From: Sutcliffiella horikoshii DSM 8719
Lineage (GTDB): Bacteria; Bacillota; Bacilli; Bacillales; Bacillaceae_I
Assembly: GCA_001648575.1 (NCBI GenBank)
Contig: LQXN01000055.1
Location: 78,118-142,117 of the forward strand
Direction of reading: 5' to 3'
DNA: 64,000 nucleotides
How positions within the stretch are numbered: the first letter of the stretch is position 1; the number at the start of each line of letters is the position of its first letter. The notes under the pieces are model-generated. The model did no database searches. It was not told where the DNA came from and saw nothing but the letters and a program-made list of their open reading frames with translations. Made by a program: the position numbers and the translations under genes. Below, piece after piece: positions 18,619 to 26,222 of the stretch.

Positions 18619-18655
18619 AAAAGCAGCTGTCACGTCTATCTGACAGCTGCTTTTT
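18619..18655. terminator. Bidirectional terminator at the end of the gas vesicle cluster
   Basis: A perfect stem AAAAGCAGCTGTCA / TGACAGCTGCTTTT with an 8-nt loop, followed by T-runs on both strands. It closes the leftward gvp transcription unit 23 bp past the last stop codon and could also stop readthrough from the 52-bp array side. Confidence 0.85.
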
Positions 18656-18677
18656 CTGGCTAAACTTTTATTCCATA

Positions 18678-19073
18678 TCAGGAATCACTATTTGAAATTC
18701 TTCCTAAAAAGAAACCGTCTACTTCACTGAGCTTCCCTCTCCAAAGAATTTTGCCTTCTGATGGCGTGGGCTTACTGTCTCCACAGAAAACCTTTGTATT
18801 TTTTAGATGGATGAAATTTGCTTCTGCCCCTTTACTGGTGTCCACGTTTTCCCCTGCACCTGCAAGTTGTTCACTAATCTTTTGAGCAATATCATTTCCA
18901 TCTTCAAAAGTTTCACTCATTGCATCAAAGTAATCTTTTACTGGAATTAGTGTTCCTGATACAACAGCACCATTAACGTTCAAAGTTATGTCCAGGGAAA
19001 AATCATGTTGATTGGCTGCCTGCACAAAAAATTCTAGAATACTATCTTTACCGGCTCCCATCTCACTGCTCAT
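18678..19073 (-). CDS. GvpU-like gas vesicle protein, second copy (short form)
   Basis: A 131-aa protein clearly paralogous to the GvpU encoded next to it: shared blocks include ITLNVNGA(V/L)V(S/T)GT, FIHL, KVFCG-SKPTPS-G and LWRG-LS-(I/V)-GFFL. It lacks the long charged tail of its neighbour. In P. megaterium a GvpU protein has been described as driving clustering of gas vesicles through a phase transition. Here, with two copies, the short form might temper or seed the behaviour of the long form; that is inference. It is the last gene of the cluster, with a ribosome site AAAGGAGAAA. Confidence 0.82.
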   Translation of the reverse strand: MSSEMGAGKDSILEFFVQAANQHDFSLDITLNVNGAVVSGTLIPVKDYFDAMSETFEDGNDIAQKISEQLAGAGENVDTSKGAEANFIHLKNTKVFCGDSKPTPSEGKILWRGKLSEVDGFFLGRISNSDS

Positions 19074-19126
19074 TCACATTTCTCCTTTCATACAAGACAT
19101 CTGTCGTATTTCACTTCCGATCTTAC

Positions 19127-19807
19127 TTATTCAGAACTGGTCTTTTCTGCGGAAGCTTTCTTTTTTGTTTTGGCAGAACTGGATTTAGTCCCTGAACGTT
19201 TTTTCTGACTCTTTTCTTTATCTTCATCATCCTTGGATGTTTCTTCGTCCGAATCTTCCTTTTCTTCAGACTTAGATTCTTCCTCTTGTTCTTCGGACTG
19301 ATCATCGCTATCATCAGGTCTTAGTTTGCCTATCATTTCTTCGAGTTTACCAATCCTGTCTGTCAATTTACTATTTTCCTCTTTCAAAGATTGAGAGTCG
19401 CTATCATCGTCTTCGTCCCCGTTTTCAGGGATGTCCTCTAAGAAGAAGCCGTTAATATCACTAAGTGCCCCTCTCCAAAGTACTTCTCCCTTTGAAGGTG
19501 TGGGTTTACTGCTGCCGCAAAATACTTTGGCATCACTAAGATGGATGAAGCTTGCTGAGCCGTTCTCTCCTGAACCGATCGCTTCACTAGCTTGTGCAAA
19601 ATTATCGCTAAGCTGCTGAGCTACTTCGTTTCCGTCTTGAAAGGCCTCACCTAATCTTGTGAAGTATTCCTTAGCAGAAACAATGGTCCCTGTCACTAGT
19701 GCGCCGTTTACATTCAATGTGATGGAAATTGATAGGTCATTATTATTTGCCGCCTCAACTAGAAAAGCAAGAATATTGTCCTTTCTTTCCGACTGCTGAT
19801 TAGTCAT
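19127..19807 (-). CDS. gvpU: Gas vesicle protein GvpU with extended charged tail
   Basis: A 226-aa protein. Residues 1-120 form the GvpU domain (ITLNVNGALVTGT, KVFCGSSKPTPSKGEVLWRG). Residues about 135-155 are a coiled-coil heptad segment (LKEENSKLTDRIGKLEEMIG). Residues 160-226 are low-complexity, first Asp/Glu rich and then Lys/Ser rich. The GvpU I remember from P. megaterium is shorter and lacks such a tail. The known role is in vesicle clustering. It lies between gvpT and the short gvpU copy. Confidence 0.85.
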   Translation of the reverse strand: MTNQQSERKDNILAFLVEAANNNDLSISITLNVNGALVTGTIVSAKEYFTRLGEAFQDGNEVAQQLSDNFAQASEAIGSGENGSASFIHLSDAKVFCGSSKPTPSKGEVLWRGALSDINGFFLEDIPENGDEDDDSDSQSLKEENSKLTDRIGKLEEMIGKLRPDDSDDQSEEQEEESKSEEKEDSDEETSKDDEDKEKSQKKRSGTKSSSAKTKKKASAEKTSSE

Positions 19808-19832
19808 GTTTTAAGCTCCCTTCATTCACAAA

Positions 19833-20630
19833 TTAAGAGGAAGTATCGTCATCACTTGATAGTTTTGTTTCATTATCCTCTTCCTCTTTTTTCTTTTGCG
19901 ATTTTGAAGATTTTTTACTAGTAGAACGTTTCTTTTTCGGTTTGCTCTTCTTCTCCTTTTCCTCATCATCTTCGTTACTATCATTTTCAGCATCATCTTC
20001 TTCGCTGTCTTCCTCTGTATCATCTTCGCTATTATCATCTTCGTCTTCTTTTTCCTCTTTATCGTCTGTCTCCTCTTTATCGTCTGTTTCCTCTTCGCTG
20101 TCCTCTTCTTCCTCATCATCAGAACCATTGTCAGCTTCTTTTTCCTCTGAAAGCTTTGTTAACATTTCTTCTAATTTTCCTAATCGGTCGGTAAGATTTT
20201 TATTTTCTTTCTTCAAGGATTCGTAATCTTCATTTGTGGAATCTTTTGTCGATTCTTTTGATGCAGCCACTTCTTTATCACTTGATGTATCATCATTGGA
20301 TTCTTCATTTTCAGATTGGTCGTCACTGGATTCTTCATTATCTTTATTGAATAATCCCTTTGCAGAATCTTTGATAGATTCATAAGCTTTCTTTGATTTT
20401 TCCTTTGCCGATTCTCCGAAACTGGAACCCTTTGTCTTAATAGCATCCGTATCAATGCTTTCCAACAGTCTTTTTCCATTCTCGGGAGTAGCAAGATACC
20501 CCACTGCCGCTCCAATGATTCCTCCGGTGATGGAACGAGTTAACGGACCTGCATATGAATTATTCTCTTCCTTTGATGTGTTTTGTTCCTCTGTTTGATT
20601 TTCTGAATTGTTTCCTTTGTTTTCTGCCAT
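19833..20630 (-). CDS. gvpT: Gas vesicle protein GvpT, highly charged low-complexity form
   Basis: A 265-aa protein. Residues 26-50 form a Gly/Ala-rich amphipathic or membrane-touching helix (RSITGGIIGAAVGYLATPEN), similar in style to GvpP and YtxH. A coiled-coil motif follows (LKKENKNLTDRLGKLEEMLT, about 139-158), and then about 100 residues of nearly pure Asp/Glu/Ser ending in Lys/Ser clusters (KKKRSTSKKSSKSQKKK). The tail is almost certainly disordered. In the P. megaterium cluster GvpT is an accessory protein of unclear role. Its length differs from what I recall of that GvpT, as expected for repeat-like acidic tracts. Confidence 0.82.
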   Translation of the reverse strand: MAENKGNNSENQTEEQNTSKEENNSYAGPLTRSITGGIIGAAVGYLATPENGKRLLESIDTDAIKTKGSSFGESAKEKSKKAYESIKDSAKGLFNKDNEESSDDQSENEESNDDTSSDKEVAASKESTKDSTNEDYESLKKENKNLTDRLGKLEEMLTKLSEEKEADNGSDDEEEEDSEEETDDKEETDDKEEKEDEDDNSEDDTEEDSEEDDAENDSNEDDEEKEKKSKPKKKRSTSKKSSKSQKKKEEEDNETKLSSDDDTSS

Positions 20631-20657
20631 TATTGAAAACCTCCTATTAATAGTTAA

Positions 20658-20996
20658 TTAGTAATTAAAATCTGTTTGATTAATACGATTTGAAGCTGGA
20701 GTCAATTTCTTTTCAAGTGCTTCCAATCTCTCCTGCAACATTTTGTTTTCCTCTTCCAATGCTTTCGTGTTGTTATCTACTGCCTTGGAACTTAGGTAAG
20801 GATCTGTCTCCCACCAATCCATCCCGATTTCCTTGGCTTTATCGACTGATGCAACGATTAGGCGTATTTTGATTGTCAAAAGCTCTACATCTGCAATGCC
20901 TACCGTGATGTCACCGGCGATAACCACACCTTTGTCTAAAATTTTCTCAAGAACATCAACAATCGTACTTGATTGTCCAGTTGTTTGAACTGCCAT
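20658..20996 (-). CDS. gvpJ: Gas vesicle protein GvpJ (GvpA/J family)
   Basis: A 112-aa minor member of the GvpA/J family. The core ILDKGVVIAGDITVGIADVE and LLTIKIRLIVASVDKAKEIG is the characteristic helix-strand-strand-helix of vesicle shell proteins. The C-terminal extension has a heptad segment, LEEENKMLQERLEALEKKL, like those in GvpT and GvpU. In other systems GvpJ is needed for nucleation or tip formation. It sits between gvpK and gvpT, the P. megaterium order. Confidence 0.9.
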   Translation of the reverse strand: MAVQTTGQSSTIVDVLEKILDKGVVIAGDITVGIADVELLTIKIRLIVASVDKAKEIGMDWWETDPYLSSKAVDNNTKALEEENKMLQERLEALEKKLTPASNRINQTDFNY

Positions 20997-21022
20997 TGTG
21001 TGAACCCTCCTTGGGTGATCGG

Positions 21023-21307
21023 TTAAAGCAGACTTCCTAGAGGTCCAAGGTCCAGATTTAAATCGTCTGCATCAAGACCGAATATTTCTTTCAATTCTTC
21101 CATCTTTTCCTCTAGGTTCATTAATGCTTCACCAAGATCCTCAATTTGCTGATCTGTCAGCGTTCCGCCTTCAACTCGGCGCATCGCATGACGTTCCACT
21201 ATTTGCCTTAACAATTCCACCACCGTCAAAACTAGCTGAGCAAGGCCGTGTTCGGCTTTATCAGGATCTAAATTAATTCTTCCACTTGTCGGGCTGGCCG
21301 GTTGCAT
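21023..21307 (-). CDS. gvpK: Gas vesicle protein GvpK
   Basis: A 94-aa GvpK-family protein with the conserved segments GLAQLVLTVVELLRQIVERH (about residues 20-40) and LTDQQIEDLGEALMNLEEKM (about 50-70). GvpK is essential for gas vesicle assembly in several species, though its precise job is unclear. Its start lies 35 bp inside the 3' end of gvpS, an overlap that implies translational coupling. Confidence 0.92.
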   Translation of the reverse strand: MQPASPTSGRINLDPDKAEHGLAQLVLTVVELLRQIVERHAMRRVEGGTLTDQQIEDLGEALMNLEEKMEELKEIFGLDADDLNLDLGPLGSLL

Positions 21308-21548
21308 GGATCAATCCCTCCCTTTGATTATCGAATTCAACAGAAGACACCGTCTTGCCGTTTCCTTGTTGAGCCTGTACAAGAGACTCTACTGATGCAA
21401 TCAGGACACGGAGATCTAAATACACTAAATCCACTCCCGCAATAGAGATGACCAGATCTGCTTTTATTGCCACCCCTTTATCAAGGATGACGTCTAGTAT
21501 ATCTATTAATGCTATATCCTTATTTTCGATGGAATCCCTATGGGACAT
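21273..21548 (-). CDS. gvpS: Gas vesicle protein GvpS (GvpA/J family)
   Basis: A 91-aa GvpA/J-family member: IALIDILDVILDKGVAIKAD and LVYLDLRVLIASVESLVQAQ are the two conserved halves of the shell-protein fold. It is less similar to GvpA than GvpB is, consistent with a minor structural or nucleating protein. It lies between gvpL and gvpK and overlaps gvpK by 35 bp. Confidence 0.9.
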   Translation of the reverse strand: MSHRDSIENKDIALIDILDVILDKGVAIKADLVISIAGVDLVYLDLRVLIASVESLVQAQQGNGKTVSSVEFDNQREGLIHATGQPDKWKN

Positions 21549-21564
21549 ATTAGATCACCCTCAC

Positions 21565-22371
21565 TCAAGAAAAGCTTGAGAAGTGATAAGCAGGCCATGG
21601 TCCCGTTGGTTCAAACTGCCAACCCATCTCTCCTTTTTCTTTTTTTAATTGTTCTATTTCTTCTAAGAACTTTTCTACATTAGAGGAAGAAATCAAATAA
21701 ACGCTATTCCAGGTCATGTTTTCTTTTCTCCCTGTCACATCTTTGCTCCAGTTCCTCTTTACATTCCCCTGCAGCACAAAGTCCTTCAGGTGTGTATGAA
21801 TATTTTCACTGAACCTGTCTTTCTCTTTTTCCACTTCTTCTTCAATCAACTTATCCAATTTTTTCTTTTCAAAAAATTGCTTCCCTTTAGATAAGTGACT
21901 TATTTCTTCTCGACGCTCTTCTATCGCGGGATTGTTTTGGCTTACTTGATTCTTTAGTAGTTCTTCATTGCAATAGATTTTTAGATTCCATTCCTCATTG
22001 CCTTCAAGCAGCGCAAATGTGTCTCTCATCTTGGAATGATTAGTTTGCACAGTTTCTATCAAGTTGCTTTCATTCTTATATAACGTACAGAATTTCAGTG
22101 GTATCACTGTATATAATCTTGATAATGCCATTACTGTTTCATGATGATGGAATGCTTTTTCCTGCAGCCATTCCATATCGCTATTTATTTTCTCTTTAAT
22201 CGTCTCTTCGGAATACTCTTTGGCATCCAGTGAACTTACAATTGCGGTTATTTCACCTACCGGGACGGTGTATAAGTCATCTTTGCCATCGAACCCTTTC
22301 ATAGGTGGTACCGGCTGGCTAGCTAATTCATTCGATGGAATTAACCCATATAAATAAATTAAATCCCCCAT
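21565..22371 (-). CDS. gvpL: Gas vesicle protein GvpL (GvpF/L family)
   Basis: A 268-aa GvpF/L-family protein. Family features are the start YLYGLIPSNE, the segment HHETVMALSRLYTVIPLKFC near residue 77, and the C-terminal FEPTGPWPAYHFSSFS; GPWPAY is a hallmark of GvpF/L. These proteins are thought to bind GvpA and help nucleate or assemble the shell. It is separated from gvpG by only 10 bp. The neighbouring gvpF is its paralogue. Confidence 0.92.
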   Translation of the reverse strand: MGDLIYLYGLIPSNELASQPVPPMKGFDGKDDLYTVPVGEITAIVSSLDAKEYSEETIKEKINSDMEWLQEKAFHHHETVMALSRLYTVIPLKFCTLYKNESNLIETVQTNHSKMRDTFALLEGNEEWNLKIYCNEELLKNQVSQNNPAIEERREEISHLSKGKQFFEKKKLDKLIEEEVEKEKDRFSENIHTHLKDFVLQGNVKRNWSKDVTGRKENMTWNSVYLISSSNVEKFLEEIEQLKKEKGEMGWQFEPTGPWPAYHFSSFS

Positions 22372-22381
22372 CTTCTAACCC

Positions 22382-22636
22382 TCACTTCTTTTTGGTCATC
22401 TGCTCCCATTGTTCCATTTCCAAATTCTTGGCTACTTCATAACGGTGCAGCAGTTCTGCTTCTTTCTCTTTATATGCTTCCTCTGGGATCTCACCCAGTT
22501 CATACATCATCTGCAATTGAATGAGCTTTTTTTGGATGGTTGGAAGGTCGTACAGCTCCTTGTCCGCTTCCTCTTTCACTTTTTCGCCTATCTTTATGAC
22601 AAGATTGATAGGTGCAGATACTAGTTTATGAATCAT
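22382..22636 (-). CDS. gvpG: Gas vesicle protein GvpG
   Basis: An 84-aa GvpG-family protein with N-terminal LVSAPINLVIKIGEKVKEEA and the conserved helix IQKKLIQLQMMYELGEIPEE, EAYKEKEAELLHRYEVAKNL. GvpG is a small helical assembly factor working with GvpF and GvpL. Its start abuts the gvpF stop codon, so F, G and L are expressed as one block. Confidence 0.92.
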   Translation of the reverse strand: MIHKLVSAPINLVIKIGEKVKEEADKELYDLPTIQKKLIQLQMMYELGEIPEEAYKEKEAELLHRYEVAKNLEMEQWEQMTKKK

Positions 22637-23404
22637 TTAAGCACCCTCGACAGTTAATCTGATATTGACAAAGTTGTAGGCCGGCCAGGGACCGCTGTAA
22701 TTGAAATCGACCTTATCCTTCCACTTATCATGTGCTTCATTCACCTTCTGGTCGAACTCTGCTTCCTTTTCCCTATCAATCAGGAAGGAGGCATTCAATA
22801 GCATTTTCTCCCCGATATTATCATTTACTTTGGATGCTTCCGCTGTATCATTCAAAGGTTGAAAGATTTCAGTCTGCATCTCTTCTTGAAGGGAGAGGAA
22901 TAACTTTTGCGCAGCCTCGCCTAATTGGATTCGCTCGTAATAACTGGCTGCTTGAGATTTCCCTCGAACTTTCTCTGCCATTTTGCCCATTTGTTCGTTT
23001 CCACCAGCCAATTCTTCCAACCATTCCTTTTTCCCTATAACTTTAAGCCCTAATTCGATTTTTCCTTTGATAGATGGGAAGAGCTTTTCAAATTGGGGGT
23101 ATAGGTTTTCAAGTAGTACGGCCACATCCTCTTTTGAGTGAAATACATTACCGAAGCTGACTGGGATGACAGTATCATTTTGCTTCATCACTAATGAAAT
23201 CGCATTTTGATGCATCATAAGGTTTTCTTTATTGGGATGGTAGATTTTCATGGGCACTTCAGCAGCTACCATGGCAGAGTCTTTAAATTCAATTGTAAAG
23301 AGTTCCCTCTTCTCACCCTCCAATTCGATATGACCAAAATCCTCTTTCCCATCTGTTTGGATTCCGCAAATGATATATATTCCCATTTTCTCTTCTTGAC
23401 TCAT
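22637..23404 (-). CDS. gvpF: Gas vesicle protein GvpF (GvpF/L family)
   Basis: A 255-aa protein with strong resemblance to P. megaterium GvpF: MGIYIICGIQTDGK at the start, AMVAAEVPMKIYHPNKENLM, PVSFGNVFHSKEDVAVLLEN, and the C-terminal YSGPWPAYNFVNIRL. Structural work on homologues shows an N-terminal modified ferredoxin fold and a C-terminal helical domain that contacts GvpA. The ATG at 23404 is preferred because AAAGGAG lies 8-9 nt upstream; an ATG at 23425 overlapping gvpN has no good site. Confidence 0.92.
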   Translation of the reverse strand: MSQEEKMGIYIICGIQTDGKEDFGHIELEGEKRELFTIEFKDSAMVAAEVPMKIYHPNKENLMMHQNAISLVMKQNDTVIPVSFGNVFHSKEDVAVLLENLYPQFEKLFPSIKGKIELGLKVIGKKEWLEELAGGNEQMGKMAEKVRGKSQAASYYERIQLGEAAQKLFLSLQEEMQTEIFQPLNDTAEASKVNDNIGEKMLLNASFLIDREKEAEFDQKVNEAHDKWKDKVDFNYSGPWPAYNFVNIRLTVEGA

Positions 23405-23421
23405 CGTAGAACGCTCCTTTA

Positions 23422-24336
23422 TCACTCAGTGACTTTCATATTTTCACAGGCATTTACAATCATTTCTTCTGCCTCTTTTAACGGCTTCTCACTATCAAGA
23501 CATCGACTTAATGGATGTCCGAGTATATCCTTGCACAACCGCTTGAACTCTTCGTCATCCCCGTTAATCGGAATATCTCCCTCTGATGCCAATTTAGCTA
23601 TCATAAGGGACGCCCGTAAACTGGGACCGTTCTTTTGGCATGCTTTTCTCAGTTCTGCTACAAGCATAGTAATAGCCCTTGCTTCTTCCTCTTTGATCCC
23701 CACTTTTTGTGAAACGATTCTTGCCTCCCTATCCACTTCTTTATAATCAATATGGATAGTGATCAATCGGTCCAGCAGGGCATCTTGAGTATGAAAAACA
23801 CCAGCATATTCATCTGGGTTGCTAGTAAATATCACTGCAAAATCAGGATGAACAGGAATAAACGGTTCTGTCATTTTTGACCCATATAAGGGGAGGATAC
23901 CCTCCTCTAATATAGACAAGAAAATGTTATTGGTTGTAGGTTGAGACCGGGTAAACTCATCGTATACAAGCGTGTAGCCGTTTTTCACAGCTTCCAATAA
24001 ACGACCGTCTCTCCAAGTTTCTGTGACACTTTCATCCTTCTTGTAAACAGAACGAATATAGTTATCCACTACTTTTTTCCTTGTATACCCTGTGAAATCA
24101 CCTATTAAATCCTTATTGTCCAACTCATGATTTCCGTGAATAAGCATCACAGGTTTTTTCCTCTTCTTTGCAAGTGCAAGTGCCAAGGATGTTTTACCTG
24201 TACCAGAAGGGCCAGTAAAATGAATAGGATATCCAGCCTTTAGATAATGCAGTGAGCGAGAAAGCAATTCTTTTGTATCTGAATCCTGGATCAGTGCCTT
24301 TGGTTCTTTCTTAATTTTTTCTTTTAAAACCGTCAC
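23422..24336 (-). CDS. gvpN: Gas vesicle AAA+ ATPase GvpN
   Basis: A 304-aa MoxR-type AAA+ ATPase. Walker A is GPSGTGKTSLALALAKK (about residues 40-56), Walker B is TLVYDEFTRS (about 133-142), and sensor 1 is FTSNPDEY (about 190-197). GvpN is needed for full-size vesicles and is thought to act with a GvpO-type protein, whose homologue gvpR lies immediately upstream. No cofactor protein with a VWA domain is present in the cluster, unlike other MoxR systems. Confidence 0.94.
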   Translation of the reverse strand: MTVLKEKIKKEPKALIQDSDTKELLSRSLHYLKAGYPIHFTGPSGTGKTSLALALAKKRKKPVMLIHGNHELDNKDLIGDFTGYTRKKVVDNYIRSVYKKDESVTETWRDGRLLEAVKNGYTLVYDEFTRSQPTTNNIFLSILEEGILPLYGSKMTEPFIPVHPDFAVIFTSNPDEYAGVFHTQDALLDRLITIHIDYKEVDREARIVSQKVGIKEEEARAITMLVAELRKACQKNGPSLRASLMIAKLASEGDIPINGDDEEFKRLCKDILGHPLSRCLDSEKPLKEAEEMIVNACENMKVTE

Positions 24337-24361
24337 TCCATTCCCTCCTACTCACCACGTG

Positions 24362-24628
24362 CTATCCCTCATGTTTAATGGCACTCCTATACCTGATATC
24401 ACGCCTTTTGTATGCCACAACTTCTTTCTCTTCATTGAGGCGAACATCATATATGCCCAGCATTTCATCTTTTGCATACTTTTTCATATATTCCTTTTCT
24501 TCGATCACTTCGACTGTCAGCTTCCAACCTTCGTTGTCACTTTCTTCAATCGAGGTGATTTTATGAAGGGGAGCGACGTATTCATTGAAGAAATCAGTGA
24601 CACTCCCCATGATTTTTTTAATTTCCAT
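24362..24628 (-). CDS. gvpR: Gas vesicle protein GvpR (GvpO family)
   Basis: An 88-aa protein of the GvpO family, named GvpR in the P. megaterium cluster. Conserved parts are HKITSIEESDNEGWKLTVEV and the C-terminal EKEVVAYKRRDIRYRSA. GvpO proteins are associated with GvpN function and vesicle growth. It is followed by gvpN after 25 bp and preceded by a 69-bp gap after gvpB. Confidence 0.9.
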   Translation of the reverse strand: MEIKKIMGSVTDFFNEYVAPLHKITSIEESDNEGWKLTVEVIEEKEYMKKYAKDEMLGIYDVRLNEEKEVVAYKRRDIRYRSAIKHEG

Positions 24629-24697
24629 ATAGACCCCTCCTGCATAAATAGAAGGGAAAGCCTAAGAGGCATCTCCCGGCTGTTCCCATTCTAATTT

Positions 24698-24958
24698 CTA
24701 GATACTAAAGCGTGGGCTTCGTTCATTCTGCTGTTCTGGGAGCCCGTTTTCTTCCACTTCATCTCGGAGTAATCCAACCGCTTCGGCATAACGCAACCAT
24801 GTGTCCACACTTGCAATGACGACTCTAGCTTCGACTGTCAGAATCTCTATTCCTACCACCGAAACCCTTACGAAGGCGTCAATGACAATACCTTTATCCA
24901 ATATACGGTCAATTACCTCTGCTAAACTTGAACTGTCTGTACTTTTTTGAACGGCCAT
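24698..24958 (-). CDS. gvpB: Gas vesicle structural protein GvpB (GvpA-type)
   Basis: An 86-aa major shell-type protein, nearly identical to GvpA at 25968-26222 over its first 68 residues ([20 protein letters not shown], then [20 protein letters not shown]). Its C-terminus ([15 protein letters not shown]) differs from that of GvpA but matches the ending of the P. megaterium shell proteins I recall. It probably forms the ribbed vesicle wall, together with or in place of GvpA. Confidence 0.95.
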   Translation of the reverse strand: MAVQKSTDSSSLAEVIDRILDKGIVIDAFVRVSVVGIEILTVEARVVIASVDTWLRYAEAVGLLRDEVEENGLPEQQNERSPRFSI

Positions 24959-24985
24959 ACATCATTTCTCCTTTCATCCTGTTCC

Positions 24986-25435
24986 TCAAGACCCCATTGT
25001 CTTGATGTCATTAGAGGATTTGATATTTTTAGAGCTTTTGACATTACTGGCACCTTTCATGTCAGTATAGCTTTTGATGCTTTTCACACCTTTGATTTTG
25101 CGGTCATCTTCGTCATCCTTTGTTGAGGAAACCTTATCTTGGAAATCCTCTCCCGCTTCGACAACTTTACCTACTTTGTCCCGAACAGAAAGCAAAGCAT
25201 CTTGAGCTTTTTCTTTACCTTCTTCTGCTTTATCTTCAAACTGCTCCGCTTTTTCTTCTGTCGCTTCTTTTAGGTTGTCTGTAGCATCTTCTGCCTTATC
25301 TTGGATGCTATCAACGAACTTTTCCTTCGCTTTTTCTTTGACCTTGTCTTTAATTTCTTCTTTAATCGGTTCCGAAGTATGTTCAAGAACTTTTTTTGCC
25401 GCTTTGCCTAAGGTCTTCTTCATTTCATTGCCCAT
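24986..25435 (-). CDS. gvpQ: Gas vesicle protein GvpQ
   Basis: A 149-aa highly charged helical protein. Residues 1-95 are Lys/Glu/Ala-rich and LEA-like (KEEIKDKVKEKAKEKFVDSI, KAEDATDNLKEATEEKAEQF). The last 45 residues contain a degenerate repeat, K-(S/N)-IKS- (GVKSIKSYTDMKGASNVKSS, KNIKSSNDIKTMGS). It is named from its place between gvpP and gvpB, as in P. megaterium. The role is not established. Confidence 0.8.
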   Translation of the reverse strand: MGNEMKKTLGKAAKKVLEHTSEPIKEEIKDKVKEKAKEKFVDSIQDKAEDATDNLKEATEEKAEQFEDKAEEGKEKAQDALLSVRDKVGKVVEAGEDFQDKVSSTKDDEDDRKIKGVKSIKSYTDMKGASNVKSSKNIKSSNDIKTMGS

Positions 25436-25473
25436 TCAATTACCACCTTTGGGTTCATAGAGAGGACTGATTA

Positions 25474-25902
25474 TTACTTTGAATCTACTAATTTACCCAG
25501 CATATTTTCGATTTTATCTAGTCGGTCATTAATGTTTTTGTTTTCTTCCTTTATTCCATCTAATTCTGAAGAATAGTTCTTATCATCTGAATCTTTCTTT
25601 TCACTATTCTTCGTAGGGTTCAGTAGATTAGCCACATTTTTCCCCATATAACCTGAAGCCAATTGTTTGATCCCGTTTTGTGCTTGGGCAGCCAGCATCT
25701 CTTGAGCTGATCTTCTCAATTGGTCACCTGCAACCCTCACCAATTCAGATTCACTGATATTTTTATAAATCTTTTTACTTGTCCCTGGGCTTGATAGCAA
25801 GCCGATTCCTGCACCTACCACTCCGCCGACAATTGCTAAATTGATAGAGTGATTGCCATTATCATTTTTTTCTTCTTGTTCTTTCTTCTCTTTCACTGCC
25901 AT
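25474..25902 (-). CDS. gvpP: Gas vesicle protein GvpP
   Basis: A 142-aa protein. It has a Gly-rich helix near residues 22-42 (LAIVGGVVGAGIGLLSSPGT, YtxH-like), a middle helical region, and a C-terminal heptad segment IKEENKNINDRLDKIENMLG. This architecture parallels GvpT, suggesting the two are related. The ATG at 25902 has GATGAGG upstream and gives MAVKEKKEQEEK; an ATG at 25917 would add five residues. It lies just after gvpA. The function is unknown in detail. Confidence 0.8.
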   Translation of the reverse strand: MAVKEKKEQEEKNDNGNHSINLAIVGGVVGAGIGLLSSPGTSKKIYKNISESELVRVAGDQLRRSAQEMLAAQAQNGIKQLASGYMGKNVANLLNPTKNSEKKDSDDKNYSSELDGIKEENKNINDRLDKIENMLGKLVDSK

Positions 25903-25967
25903 GTAAATCAACCTCATCCCTTCTGTATCACTTTATTAACTACACTATCTTTTAACAGGATTAATGA

Positions 25968-26222
25968 TTAAAAACTGAATTGTCCTTCTTGATTTCTGTT
26001 GGCAAGACCTTCTTCTTCCACCTCATCGCGTAAAAGGCCGACCGCTTCTGCATATCTTAACCATGTATCTACACTAGCAATGACCACCCGGGCTTCTACT
26101 GTTAGTATTTCAATTCCTACCAATGAAACCCTAACAAAGGCATCAATAACGATTCCCTTATCAAGTATGCGATCGATCACTTCTGCAAGACTGGAACTAT
26201 CCGTACTTTTTTGAACACTCAT
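25968..26222 (-). CDS. gvpA: Gas vesicle structural protein GvpA
   Basis: An 84-aa major gas vesicle shell protein: [20 protein letters not shown], then [20 protein letters not shown] and [20 protein letters not shown]. This hydrophobic helix-strand-strand-helix fold forms the ribs of the gas-permeable, water-excluding wall. It is the first gene of the cluster and has a strong AAAGGAG site. It is nearly identical to gvpB four genes on. Confidence 0.97.
   Translation of the reverse strand: MSVQKSTDSSSLAEVIDRILDKGIVIDAFVRVSLVGIEILTVEARVVIASVDTWLRYAEAVGLLRDEVEEEGLANRNQEGQFSF

Noticed and set aside
19942..20226. Plus-strand serine-rich open frame
   Set aside because: It is the complement of the Asp/Glu/Ser codons of gvpT, has no ribosome site and lies entirely inside that gene.
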